Shown here: positions 52,901 to 63,873 of the stretch, piece after piece | Position numbering within the stretch: the stretch's first letter is position 1 | Layout: every line of letters begins with the position of its first letter | Source: Udeniomyces pyricola | Lineage: Eukaryota; Basidiomycota; Tremellomycetes; Cystofilobasidiales; Mrakiaceae | Assembly (NCBI GenBank): GCA_039545295.1 | Contig: BCIK01000008.1 | Span: 698,487 to 762,486, forward strand | DNA: 64,000 bases | Direction of reading: 5' to 3' | Notes under the pieces: model-generated | What the model saw: the letters and a program-made list of their open reading frames with translations, nothing else | What the model was told of the DNA's origin: nothing | The model's database searches: none | Position numbers and translations under genes: made by a program

Positions 52901-53913
52901 TGAACGGGAGTTGTTAGGGTTTGCGTTTCATGGACATATGTACGAATACTGAGACTTTCTGCGTTCACTTTTTTGATGATGTTATCATGAAACATCCAGT
53001 ACCCTGATGTGAGTCTTCCCCTCCCCCCTCCCCTGCCCAACGAGCCTTACCTCATTTCAAGGGACATTTGGTCCTCCGCCCCATGCATGATATGTAGACT
53101 CATCTTGGCTCTTTCCTCGCTCTCCCTCCCCCCCCCTCTTATTTCCAGCTGCACGGCAACCGATCGCCTCTTGCTGACAACCGAATGCGAGGAATGATCA
53201 CGGGTCTCGCTCTCGACACGACGTTGGGAGATTTGGCCCTCAAGTTCAACGTCACCCTCGAGGTTCGTCCCCGATCATTCTGACATACACGGCGTCTTCT
53301 GCCGAGAGCGTTCCAAAGTTTTTTTTTTTCTTCTTTGGGCGTTCGGGTCTGATGGTTGATGGTGTTGGGTTTTTGTGAAACCGAACAGTCCATTGCGCTC
53401 CAGACGCGTCATATCCTGGAGGAGATGAATTCGAAAGGTCACAAGATTGATTCCATCTATATGTCTGGTCCGTTTCCAATTCCTTTCTTCTTTCACCTCT
53501 TTTTCGCCCTTGTGATTGTTCACTTTCTTTGGAATCGTTCATCTATCTATCCATCCATTTGATCTTTCGTCCGAATTCCTACGGCTTACGATACCTTCCT
53601 TCACATCACCACACAACGCCTAATACCCGACCGTCCTCCTCTTTCTTCTTTTACTTTTCCTCCTCTCTCACAGGCGGTCAAGTCAAGAACAAGCGTCTCA
53701 TGTCGATCCTTTCGTCCATCTGTCAAGTCCCCGTCATCCTCCCACCGTCCTCGTCCGCCGCCGTTGTGTCGGGTTCGGCCTTCCTCGGAAGGTTCGCCCA
53801 TGAAGTCGCCGAGGCAAGAGGCGAAGGTCGACCTATTGAGAGCATGGAGGACGTCAGGAGCAGTGGAAAGGGTATGAAGGAGAGATTGTGGGAGATTATG
53901 GTGCGTTGCTTGT

Positions 53914-53946
<33 letters not shown>

Positions 53947-54417
53947 CTTCCTTCTTCTTTCTTGCCCCCCTCTCTATCTCTCCGTCTCTTTCAATCATGC
54001 CTTTTCTGAACTTCCTTTCCTCCGCTATCCCCCCCCCCCTTTTTTTTATCCTTCCCCTTCCAGGTTGAAATGACCCCACCCGGCAAGCGCGTTGTCCCCG
54101 AAGCTAAGCAGAAGGAAGTCGACCTCCTCGATGTCAAGTACAAGATCTTCAGAGAGTCCATCCAAGTCCAACGAAGTAAGATCCTCAAATATTGACGTTT
54201 ATGTATAAGGAAATGGTTGGAGGGATGATTACCCGGCTGATGCATTGTTTGTTTGTTTGTTCTTTTGTTTGCGTGTCCTTTGTTCTTGTATTCCTGTTTC
54301 CTTGGGTTTCGCGTTGTGTGTTCGCGCTTTTCTTCTCCTCCCCCTTGCGTCGAACCCTCAGAATGGCGTCAGATGGTCCAGGACGTCGCAGGCGACGAAG
54401 GAACCGAGCAGGAATAA
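49966..54417 (+). CDS. FGGY-family carbohydrate kinase (D-ribulokinase-like)
   Basis: Sixteen exons: 49966-50019, 50214-50332, 50454-50543, 50682-50812, 51010-51089, 51428-51521, 51661-52005, 52218-52352, 52467-52540, 52649-52861, 53000-53008, 53149-53262, 53389-53467, 53674-53900, 54064-54175 and 54362-54417, giving 643 residues. ATP-dependent sugar kinases of this family (yeast YDR109C, human FGGY) phosphorylate pentuloses such as D-ribulose. Marks: YYIGFDVGTGSARAAL at the start, VKGVGFDATCSLAVVD, LINESGSSVLDYVGGTMS, MEIPKTLWLKNN, AGWIGTAAA, AAVAGTSTCH, the family box LYPDLHGNRSPLAD, and the late MSGGQVKN (where a G-G-x-x-K/N loop binds ATP). Exon 11 is only 9 nt and supplies exactly the YPD of the HGNRSP box. 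A run of about 32 T follows the donor after exon 14. Substrate is inferred from family only. Confidence 0.95.
53915..53946. repeat. Poly-T run of about 32 bases in FGGY intron 14
   Basis: Sense-strand T homopolymer about 15 bases after the donor at 53901. Confidence 0.85.
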
Positions 54418-55447
54418 TAGAAATCAAAGCAAAGAACCGATCATTTACACTCACACCACTCATACATACATACATTCCATTCCGGTCTTTGCGAGAAAAA
54501 AAAAAAAAAAAAAAAAAAAAAAAACACACACACAAAACATCATTTTTGATTTTGTAGCGTGGTTGGCGTTGTTCCTCAAATGTTTTTTTTTTTCCTTTCT
54601 TATACCTTGTTTCTTTGTTCCTTTCTTGTTTCGAGTATTTTGTCCTCCCCTTCCCCCTTTTTTTTCCTCCCAGCGCACTGTCCTTGTTTGTTAACGTCCC
54701 TGATATATGGTTCCATTGACAAGCCGTCGTGACTCGTTCGTAGATCCGAAGTCTCGTCCAGATCAGAAGATCATCAAGAAGAAGTACTCATCAAGGGAGA
54801 AGGTGTATATATATATATATATATATGATATCAGACGTTGCAGAAGCATCTCCGGAAAGTGGTCTCCAGAAAGTGGTCTCCAGCAGAAGATACTCATTGA
54901 CTTGAACAGAGATCAAGAACCCAAAAAAAAAAAAAGCCAAGCTTGTGATGTCGACGATGATGATGCAACCTAGAGTCATGAGCGAGCATGCAGAATCATA
55001 CAGCAACAAAAAACGAAGGGTATAATAAAACCAAACGAAAGATAGTTCAATCACCAGCGAATCGATGATGAAAAGACTCATATCGGCCTCTTTTTTTTTT
55101 TTCCCCACTTTGGGACATGCTGAAACGATGATACTCATACCACGCATTTCCATACATGATTTTTGAGCGGAACTAAAAACACGTTTGGGCACGTCGAACC
55201 GCGAAAAATCCAAGTGCAACTTTGTGCGGCTGGTCATCGGTTCAGTGCAATAACACGTTCGCTTAAGATGGCATGTGTCCAATAACGAGTAATCAACAGT
55301 CGAGGGCGATAAGTGAGATGAATAATGAGGTGCGTAGTAGTAGGATTTGAGAGAGGTCCCTGATCAGTCAGGTCCCGGGTCGGCGGCAAGCACGATACAA
55401 GAGACAGAAAACGGCAAAGTAAAGGGTAGTGAGACTATGTGGTACGA
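54418..55447. other. Convergent 3' flanks of FGGY kinase and GRAM protein
   Basis: Contains a run of about 29 A (54496-54524) followed by CA repeats, a TA repeat near 54807-54827, and a T run near 55091. No supported exon. Confidence 0.6.
54496..54524. repeat. Poly-A run of about 29 bases
   Basis: A homopolymer about 80 bases downstream of the FGGY stop codon. No transposon-like sequence or target duplication is visible beside it. Confidence 0.85.
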
Positions 55448-56955
55448 TTATGCTCTACCAGGATAGGCAGCTACAGAGCCATCACAGAGTAAATGTAGAA
55501 GGTCGTCAGGATCAAAGAGATGTATCGATTGGGTTAGATAGGAAGATACAATGTATCAGGGAGCAGAACGATGCGATCAGTTCTCTATAACACAGTTCTC
55601 ATATCCAAATATATGGAGTTCTGGAGCGGTTTCAGGGAACATGAATGTACGACGACTGGCACTCACGTAAATCTTGCCCTTCCTCTCCGCCTTGGAGTCG
55701 CTCAACTCCTGCCCTTCCCCATCTGTCCACTGCTCTCTCCAAAGCCCCAAATGCCTCGAATGCCCTACCTTCTCTCATCACGATCTTACACTCCACCATG
55801 ATCCTTCCTCCAGGAGACTCAGGAAAGCCGCCGCCGGGTGTCGGGAGAAAGGTTGTGGTGAGGTAGGGAGGCGCAAAGATGGGTTGTGAGAACGCTTGAG
55901 TTAGATGCGAAGGAAGCGGACAGGACAGGGTTGAAAAGGTCTGAGATGGAATGCCAGACGCTGGAAGGAAGGAAGAGAGACTATCAGAGCGAAGCAGAAG
56001 ACGTCAGCTTAAGCTCGGGCACGAAGGCCAGATGGTGAGAGGAGATAAAGCAGAAAGGGGACGAACTAAGCGAGAGGGGCAGAAAGCAGATCAGTTCCAG
56101 TTGCTGCAAGAGTGGACTGGGGACTTGAAGCTGTGTCAGCTCTTAGGTGGAGCGGAGCGGGAGAGGTGGGGGCGTGGTCATGGCCGGGAGAGGACGATCC
56201 AGCAGATGAAGGGGTAGTGAGAGGTGGGTTGGCTTCGTTGGACGCCTTTGAGGAAACAAACACAAACTGTAGGAAACGAATATCAGCGTCGTCATGATGG
56301 AGTGACAATGGTGAGACAGTCAAAACCGTCCATATGTCAGCAATCTGAAGCCGAATGTCGCAGGGCCTGTTCCTGATGAACCTGTTAGTAATCGTGCTGA
56401 TCAGAGAAGACCGCATACATACACGTTGATTCGTGATGTAAGACTTTCCGCTTGCTTTCAGGATTCTCTGTTCCAGCACAGTCAGAACGAGACAGGCCGT
56501 ATCGTCAGCAGTCGAACGAGAGGGAGCTGCCTGTGTCGTCAGACGAGATCACTCGATGGTGGTACGTCGCGTTGATGTCCTGGAGTAAGTATGGCTCTCA
56601 CTTTAGGCCCTTGGAGTGTGGGTGGTATGGTAAGCTCGACGTCACAGGCTTCGATAGTATAGACAATGCGCTCGTCTTGTTAAATGTGAGAGCATGGTGT
56701 GGTGTGGTGTGGGATGGTGGAATTGTATGAAGGACGGGGGGGATGGTGGGTGGAGTGATGAGTGGACGGTCAAGTCCGTAAGGGGGGCGGGCGTACGTCA
56801 GAACGATGTGGTTGTTCGCCGATGCGAGGGTGTAGGAAGCCAAGGATGCGCATCACTTGATTTGTAAATGGAGATGTCTTGGGATGAAGATGAGACGCAC
56901 TGGGCAAAGGGATAGGACATCTTGAGGGGTCGATCTGGGTCCAGTCAATTGACAT
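55448..56955 (-). CDS. WBP2-like GRAM-domain protein (UPF0664 type)
   Basis: Seven exons: 56955-56901, 56675-56602, 56579-56518, 56465-56423, 56266-56067, 55980-55667 and 55470-55448, giving 256 residues. No exon exceeds 320 nt, so the gene is easily missed. The frame-consistent product begins MSIDWTQIDPSRCPIPLPNE, then RIVYTIEACDVELTIPP, ILKASGKSYITNQR (the GRAM strand seen in WW-binding protein 2 relatives), and FVFVSSKAS. After a Ser/Pro insertion come TFSTLSCPL, FSQPIFAPPYLTTTFLPTPG, and MVECKIVMREGRAFEAF. It ends in QDLPAYPGRA. Animal WBP2 is a co-activator and adaptor that binds WW domains; fungal members are little studied. The GRAM fold suggests lipid or protein binding. A PxY-like site occurs at the tail, but no full PPxY. 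The exon 3/4 junction (GTTCGA donor) is the weakest. Confidence 0.8.
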
Positions 56956-57126
56956 GATGATGATGAAGGTGGATGTCAAAAGAAAGAGTCGAAAGCCGAA
57001 TCCATCATTGCTTTCCACCATTCTCCACCCGTCGACGATCATCAGTCAACTCCAGTTACTCACCCCTTTGATCTCGTTCCTATCAAGCACACATCTTCCT
57101 CCCTGACCACCCTACTATCCTTCTCC
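56956..57126. promoter_or_regulatory. Short divergent promoter region, GRAM protein / SDR
   Basis: Only 171 bases between two divergent ATGs. No clear TATA element. The SDR side is C/T-rich. Confidence 0.5.
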
Positions 57127-58751
57127 ATGTCCGCCAAGACCATCATAATCACCGGTGCCTCCCGTGGTCTCGGTCTCTCAACCCTCTCGATCCTTCTCTC
57201 GCAAAAGGCAAACGTCATCGCCATCTCCCGCTCGCTTCCTCCGGCCCTGCTTGATCTCCAATCCAAGTACCCCGGTCGGCTCGAGCTCGTCCAGGGAGAC
57301 GTCTCTGAGCGGAGCGTCAGTCAGGAAGCTTTGAACAGGGCCACCAAGTGGAGCAGTGAAGGCAAAGTTGACGGCATCGTGCTCAACGCGGGGGTCTTGG
57401 ACCCGTTGGGTCGAATCGGAGAGGTCGATGTGTAGGTCCATGCTGCCGATGAATTCTAACTGCTCTTCATCATGGGTTATGACCCGATTCGACCACTCCC
57501 ACTGATCCTCGTGGACCCCTGTGTTCCTTCGGGTTTCGCAGTGCCGCCTACGAGAAGCTCTTTCAAATCAACTTCTTTGCTCTCCTGCACACCATCCAGC
57601 TCGCTCTGCCGGCTCTTCGCCAGTCCAAAGGGTCAATCGTCCTGGTATCGTCCGGGGCAGCCGAGAAGGGCAATGCAGGCTGGGGGGTCAGTCTGCATAA
57701 CTGTGCACATACTGATACAATTCATAAATGACAATAGAGGGTGTGTGCAGTGTGCTTCCGCCTGGGCTTGAACTGACGTTTTCATTTCGTTTTCTTTTGT
57801 TCGTGCGCCTCATGACATACATGACATGCGGTACGGTAATCGTTACACTAATTTCAACCGATCAGGCCTATGCCAGCAGTAAAGCAGCCATGAACTCTCT
57901 TGCCCGGTGAGATCGTCTCCTTTAGGTTTTCCTTAGCCAGCCAGGTAGCGATGCTGACTTTCTGCTCCGATGTCGACACGTTTCTTCAATCTCAAATTAG
58001 TACCCTAGGAACCGAAGAATCCGACGTTTTCACTGTTGCTGTCCGACCAGGAACGGTTGATACCGACGTACGGTCCCTTATCGCCTTGGCTAGCTCCCCC
58101 TTGCAATCTTCAAGGCTCATACTTCTCTCTCCTCCTTCTCCTCCGTCTCCACTCCCATTTGTCCTTCCATCCTTTTCATTTGGAAATCCATGCCTCTTAC
58201 CCTCCAATCTAGATGCAAACCGCGATCCGAGAGACGGGCTCCGCCCATATGACGGCTCAGGATCATGCCCAATTCGTCAGGCTTAAAACGGACAAAATCC
58301 TCTTGGATCCTCAAGAGTTCGTCCCCATCATCACCAAAGCATCTCTATCTTTTGATCTCTCCCATCATCCCTGTCCTTTTGATTTATCCTTTTACAGGGG
58401 GGATGCGGGGGGAGTGGGGGGGGGGGGGGGGGGGGGAGTCGTGGCGCTCAACGCGACCTGCAATCTGTCTCAGATTCACTAACCCTCATCTTCGCTTTTC
58501 TCCATTCTCCCCCTCATTCCTTCACGCCTCTTCATAACCCTCCATCGCTCTCCATCTCTCTCTACCATATTCCTTCTCCCTCACTCTTCTTTCTTTTCTT
58601 CTCTCGCTTACTCTCTTCCTTCGCTTCGATCTACGCCAGCCCGGGGCACGTCCTCGCGACGCTTGCTTTGCTCGGCGGTCATGCCGACCTGTCCGGTCGG
58701 TTCCTCAGTTGGAACAGTCCCGAGCTCGCCTCTTATGCTCGACCGCAGTAA
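57127..58751 (+). CDS. Short-chain dehydrogenase/reductase (sepiapterin/benzil reductase-like)
   Basis: Six exons: 57127-57431, 57542-57686, 57866-57906, 58001-58067, 58213-58316 and 58640-58751, giving 257 residues, the classic SDR length. The Rossmann motif TGASRGLG (residues 9-16) starts right after the first strand and is followed by a basic residue pattern (ISRS) that favours NADPH. LNAGVLDPLG contains the conserved NAG. IVLVSSGAAEKG carries the catalytic Ser, and Y152 with K156 in AYASSKAA form the YxxxK pair. VRPGTVDTDMQ closes the cofactor site. Close fungal relatives (yeast YIR035C/YIR036C) reduce small carbonyl compounds, and the physiological substrate is unknown. Intron 5 (58317-58639) holds a G run of about 18 at 58418-58436 and starts with GTTCGT. 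Confidence 0.92.
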
Positions 58752-59145
58752 AGTTCAATAGAAGAAGAAATAGATGAGAAAGGGGAAGAGGGGGGGGGGG
58801 GGGGAAGGGGGATTTTTGAAGGTGTGGAGTTGGAATTGTGTCATAAAGGAGTTGTTCTCTATACCTATATGTATGTGGTCGTGCGATACATAATGGACTA
58901 ATCGGCAAGACCCGTGATTTTCAACCTTGAACACATGAATTACAAATCTGTGTATATGGACTATGCATGCCGTCGGATCGTCTGTGAACATCTGCCGTAC
59001 GTGCACGAGCGTGTGTATTTATGCATTCACGCAAGATCCTCTTGACTAAACGCAATTGATTATATCTAAAAATATATCTATACAATCGTATCATCTCTTC
59101 ATGAATATGGTCGAATCAACCCTCCTCTCCCTATTGCTAATATGA
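58752..59145. other. Convergent 3' flanks of SDR and RQC1
   Basis: Contains a G run at 58791-58804 and AT-rich sequence near 59060-59095. No exon or RNA gene is recognised. Confidence 0.6.
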
Positions 59146-62100
59146 TCACTCTTCGACTTCTTCTTCCCACGCCGCCTCATCTTCCTCGTCACTTTCTTGC
59201 CCAGGGAACCCACCGGGGACGTGGATGCCCCCACCACCGTCGCCGCGTTCAGCTCGGACCCCATCGGCAATCGCCATGATCTGCGCCATCATCGCAGGCC
59301 GTTCTTCGTCCGAAGCCTAGATGCACAAAAAAAAAGTAATAAAAAAAAAGTTCGAAAGACAAGTCGGATCATTGGCGGAGGTTGGGTTGAGCAGGATGAG
59401 GAAGTGTCCGCGGGAGAAAGAGAGACAGAGAGATGAGGTTGAGTCAGTCAGTTGTTCATCAAGGAACTTCGAAAGAAAACAGCGAAGGAACGACAATCAA
59501 CTCCTAAGAAAAGGGAGGCAAAAGGGATCCAAGTAAAAAAGAGACTGAGTTTCATGTACCTCCGCTCCTCCTTGGAAGATATCCCTCAACCTCGCTCCAA
59601 ACGCTCTCAACATGCCCAACTCCTGTCCTCCTTCTTCTTCTTCCCCTAGCGCCGGCTGCCCATCGGCCGTACTCCAGTTCATGAGAGATTGCATGATGCC
59701 TTGGATGAACCCGGCATTGTCATCGCCCGTGCTATCGTCGTCCGTGCCTGATCGGGTAGAACGACCTTGACGGGCTCGACGGCGGATGGTCCCCAGGAAA
59801 TAGTCGTTCTGGATGATGGTCAAAAAAGAACCCCGCAGATGGGTCAAAAGACCGAAAGTGAGCAGAACGCAGAGAGGTGAAGGGAAGGGAGGGGGAAGGG
59901 AAGGGAGAGAAGGCCGAAATAAGGAAAGAATTGATGAGAAATCTTCGTCGTCTTCTCTCTTGTCAAGGAACGAGACCAAAACGTCAGGGCAGCAAGACTT
60001 ACATTGTACGCGCTGATCCCTGTCTTTGGCGGCAACGGATCGAAACTCATCCCCATCCTCTCCTTGACCCTCGTCTCCAAGAAGCCCAACAGCGTTGAGT
60101 TATCTTCAGCAACCATGACGTGCCTGACGATGAATTCCGGCATACCCGACTTGAAGTGGTCGAGGGAAGCTTGACGTGGTCCGTACGATGAAGAGGATGG
60201 CGAGAGGAGGTCGGGGAGGATGTGGGGAAGTTGGGATTGGAGCCAGGAAAGCGTAGCGGCTTCCTTCCAGAGCGCTTGGGACCGGATGGCGTAGATGTGC
60301 GAGAGAAGGTGCAACGTCGTCAAAGGAGAATCGCTGATGAGGCACAACGGACAAGGGACAAGCAAGGGAGGAAGAGGTTCAGGTGGTGATCAGCGAAAAA
60401 CAAAAATGAACTAGAACAGAGAGCTGTTTGGAGTAGCAAGAGAGAGATAACGAGACTTACTCTGAACCGAGCCGGAGCTCAAGGAGAGGGTGGTTCAACG
60501 CCTCAGCTGGCAGGCTGAATCCAACTGCAGACAAACAAAGGCCCAGTAAAAAAAAAACGAGGAAGAAAAAAAAACCACAGACAGAAACAACGGCGAAATA
60601 GTCAGTCGTTGTGTCCGTATCTACAAGACATGCTCTACACATTATCAAAGCGTGAGTTTGGATAGCAAAAGTAGGGCTCGCACCTTTGTCGGCGAGCAAT
60701 GGGAGAACATAAGGGAAAGTCATGATGGCTTCCTTGAGCGCTTTGGAGCTGCCTTCGTGAGCCTGTAGAGTCAAGATGGCAACAGAATAAGGGGGAGGGG
60801 GGGATTGAGGGTGTAGGACCAGAATATCAAACCAGTCAGATACACGTGTGCCAAACAGTCTTCTAACAACCATGTCACTCCGTGGTCACTCACGTGATCT
60901 TTCTTTGCCAACTCTTCGGCTCGGAGCGCCAATGCCTTGGCCCAAGCCATACCCGGCAGCATATGCAGTCTAATCCTCTCCTTCTCACCGTCCTTCTTCT
61001 CGTCTTTCCATCCAAGCTCGGCAAGACCAGCGTCCCAGGAGCCCAAGAGGGAGAGTAACCACGAGGCATTATTCGATTTGATGGCGAGGAAGTCGAGCCA
61101 GAGCAGGGAACCTTGAGGCTGAGGAAAGTCGATTTACCAAGCCGATGGGGGTGTATTCAATCAGCTCGACGGACAGTTAAGGTCAGATGATGACATACAA
61201 ACATATGGGAAGTGATTGAAACTTACGTCCGAGTGAGGATCCATTGCCAAGAGCAACTTGGCGAACGTGAACGAAGTCGACCAACACCCTCGTCGACCGA
61301 GGAACCTTGGGTTGAAAACGACCAATCCCATCATCAGTCCTCTCACTATCATCGTCGTCCATCAAGGCCCATCCGAGAACAGAGAAAGAAAAAGCACAAG
61401 ACTCACTGCAGGTTTCGGATCAAAGCAAGGAAGAACCCTCGGTTCTCGACCCGATCAAAGTCCAGTCGGGAGTTTCCCTGGGAGATGTTGAAGCCTGGTG
61501 AGAACGCCCGCTCGAATGCGAACAGGGCCCGATCAATGAATTCGGACGCTTGCGAGAGGTCTAGAGAACCGATCGGGTATTCACCATGGAGAGAAGCAAG
61601 GAAGCATGAGTTATCGGCGAGGAAAACAATTACCAAGAGGTCTCAGAATGACTGGTAAAGGTGCTCACCCGCTTGTTGACGGTACACCTCGCCCACTGAG
61701 AAACATGTCCAGACGCCCAAAGCAGAAGCGTAAGTTTCCATCAAGCTTCAATATAGTCAATCTAGACACACATTATTCGAGAAGCGATACGCACTTTGAA
61801 GGATTGTGTCTGTGTGATATGGGAAGACCTGCAGGAGAGCATACAGCTGATTTGGATCTGAGAGCCGGCAGACAAGGACATGACCGCGTCAACAGCCAAT
61901 GAAAGGTATCAGTTCCTCGCTCCGGAATGATGTTTTGATCACTTGATGGGAAGACTGACCATGACTAGAGATAGCACCCAAAAACTGCTTCTGAGCTTCC
62001 CTCCACCCTCCTCCGTGCTCAAACGAAAACCACTTCTCCCTGCCTCCCGGAAGGTCTCTCAGTCCCTTTGAACCGATTCTCTCCTTCTTCTCCTGAACTT

Positions 62101-63477
62101 CGATCTCGTTGAGTTCTCGCATGCCGAGGCCGAGGAAGGAGTTTGGAGGCGGCCAGTTAGGACGCGGCTTGGCGAGTGACGTCTTGAGTAGGGAATGCGG
62201 CGTCCGCTTGGAGGAAGAGGTTCCAACGGTGGAAACCTGGATACCTCAAAAGAAACCCAAAAAATCAAGATGGTGAGCTTTCAGTGGTATGAATAAACAA
62301 GACCTGAAGTGACATGGAGGGTTTGGCAAGTTATCAAAGACCAAAGCATACGTACAACCTTGGCCCCAAAGAACTTTCGAAGCTCGGCGTCAGCATCGAG
62401 ATGCTTGGAATCAATGGACAACAGTCCTCTGTGGCAAGAATTTCGAAGTAACGTCACACGTATGCATCTGTCAGGGTTCCTGGCTCATAGATGGTGGTGT
62501 ACAGAGCCGTCAAATCGAGACGGACCTAAGTGCGAGAGCAGCGGACGAGACTGAGCCTTCATCAGCAGTCCCCTTAGCGCTCGAACTAGCACGCGTCAAA
62601 TCATCCTCTCCGAACCTGATGAGCGTACCATGTACAAGGAGCAAAGTCCAAAGACAAGATCAGTCAGCCATCATTCTGGTGCCCAGCTCGTGGTCTCATC
62701 TCATACCCGATTCCCCCCCAAAATGCATCTCCAGGCCCGAATATGACTGCCCATCGAGCGGTTCGGACGCACTGCTTCCTGATCTCCGCGAGGGCCCGAT
62801 CAACCTCGTCCATCTCCATCGACGCGTCTTTTCCATGCTTCTTCTTGTCTCCCGCGTCACTCTTGGCGGGCGTCGAGCTCATCGCGGGAGTATCGCCAAC
62901 CAGAGACTCGGCCTCATGAGACGCGCCCGTCGCCTTTTTCTTCTTCTTGTTCTTCTTCTTGTTTGATTTCTGTGGAGCCGAAAGAAGGGCAAAGAGGACC
63001 AACGGGGTGTTAACAAATGTCCATCGAAATGATCTTTGGTCCCCCCCCCCTCCCCCAACGGGTTACGTCAAGAATGCGTGACCAAGGGTGATCTATGCGT
63101 TGAACGTTGAACGAGACTTTCCCTTACCTTCTTGGGAGCGTCCGCTATCGATTCTTCGGGCTCTTCCTCGGATTCCTCTTCCGGTTCCGCATCTGGGCCT
63201 GCATTGAGCTGATCCAACCAAAACAACACACACTCAACCTCTATCGTACCATCTCAAGCCAGCAAGGCTTGGGATGTATGTATGCGCGTGGTGGACTAAC
63301 AGCAGCAAAGGCATTGCTTGCCCCAGTCGACTTGGATCGGACCTCTGGTGTGACGTCGTCGTCGTCAGTGTCGTCCTCTTGGGCATCGAGCTTGGGTTCC
63401 TGAACGTCTTGGAGTGTTCTGAGTTGAGCAGCCTCTTCCTCGAGCCTCTGCTGGCGTTTGTTGAGGCGTTTTGACAT
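59146..63477 (-). CDS. RQC1: Ribosome quality control subunit Rqc1 / TCF25 homologue
   Basis: Seventeen exons: 63477-63301, 63208-63128, 62969-62773, 62615-62587, 62556-62526, 62428-62356, 62236-61960, 61857-61795, 61695-61669, 61560-61407, 61305-61227, 61118-60894, 60762-60684, 60524-60461, 60333-60003, 59808-59560 and 59316-59146, giving 768 residues. The start MSKRLNKRQQRLEEE, an acidic stretch and a Lys-rich block (KSNKKKNKKKKK) precede the TCF25 domain. That domain includes LLSIDSKHLDADAELRKFFG, WFSFEHGGGWREAQKQFLGA, DPNQLYALLQVFPYHTDTIL, FIDRALFAFERAF, SRLDFDRVENRGFFLALIRN and FPYVLPLLADK. Rqc1 works with Ltn1 and Rqc2 on stalled 60S subunits, supporting ubiquitination and removal of nascent chains. 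The acidic C-terminus (EAAWEEEVEE) is typical. Three exons are 27, 29 and 31 nt. Confidence 0.93.
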
Positions 63478-63873
63478 GGGAGAGAAAGTGGATAGGGTGG
63501 AGGAGAGGGTGGAGGGGAGACAGTACTGGATGAGTGGAATCTGGTGAGATCGAGGTGACTCGTCATCATCCCTCGATCGAATATCGATCCACGACGACTT
63601 AACGTCCGGCCGGTCACGTTGCGTTTTCATCAGCTTTCATCTTTCGCCCCGATCGACACCTCAAAGTGTTTCATTCTCATCCAGTCAGCTCGAAAGAGTA
63701 CGTCTCACATTCACACCTTATAAACTCATCCACATCATTAGGAAACACAACGCTACATGGTTCATCGCAGGACAGAGCATAAAAAAAAAGAACTAGATCA
63801 CACAATCCGCCGTTAAAGGTCGATGATACGCCCTTGCTCCTAGATATACAAATATGTTATATATATATGTATC
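63478..63873. other. RQC1 promoter and 3' flank of DJ-1-like gene
   Basis: 396 bases with no exon. AT-rich near 63845-63870, next to the stop of the right-edge gene. Confidence 0.6.

Noticed and set aside
54496..54524. Poly-A run as the tail of a retroposed element
   Set aside because: No element-like sequence precedes it and no target-site duplication is visible. Similar homopolymers occur throughout the window.
56785..56850. Minus-strand segment LASYTLASANNHIVLT followed by a GTACGC donor, looking like a small mitochondrial subunit exon
   Set aside because: Joining exon 56955-56901 directly to 56675-56602 gives a continuous family-like N-terminus in frame; this segment is not needed and has no phase-compatible acceptor.
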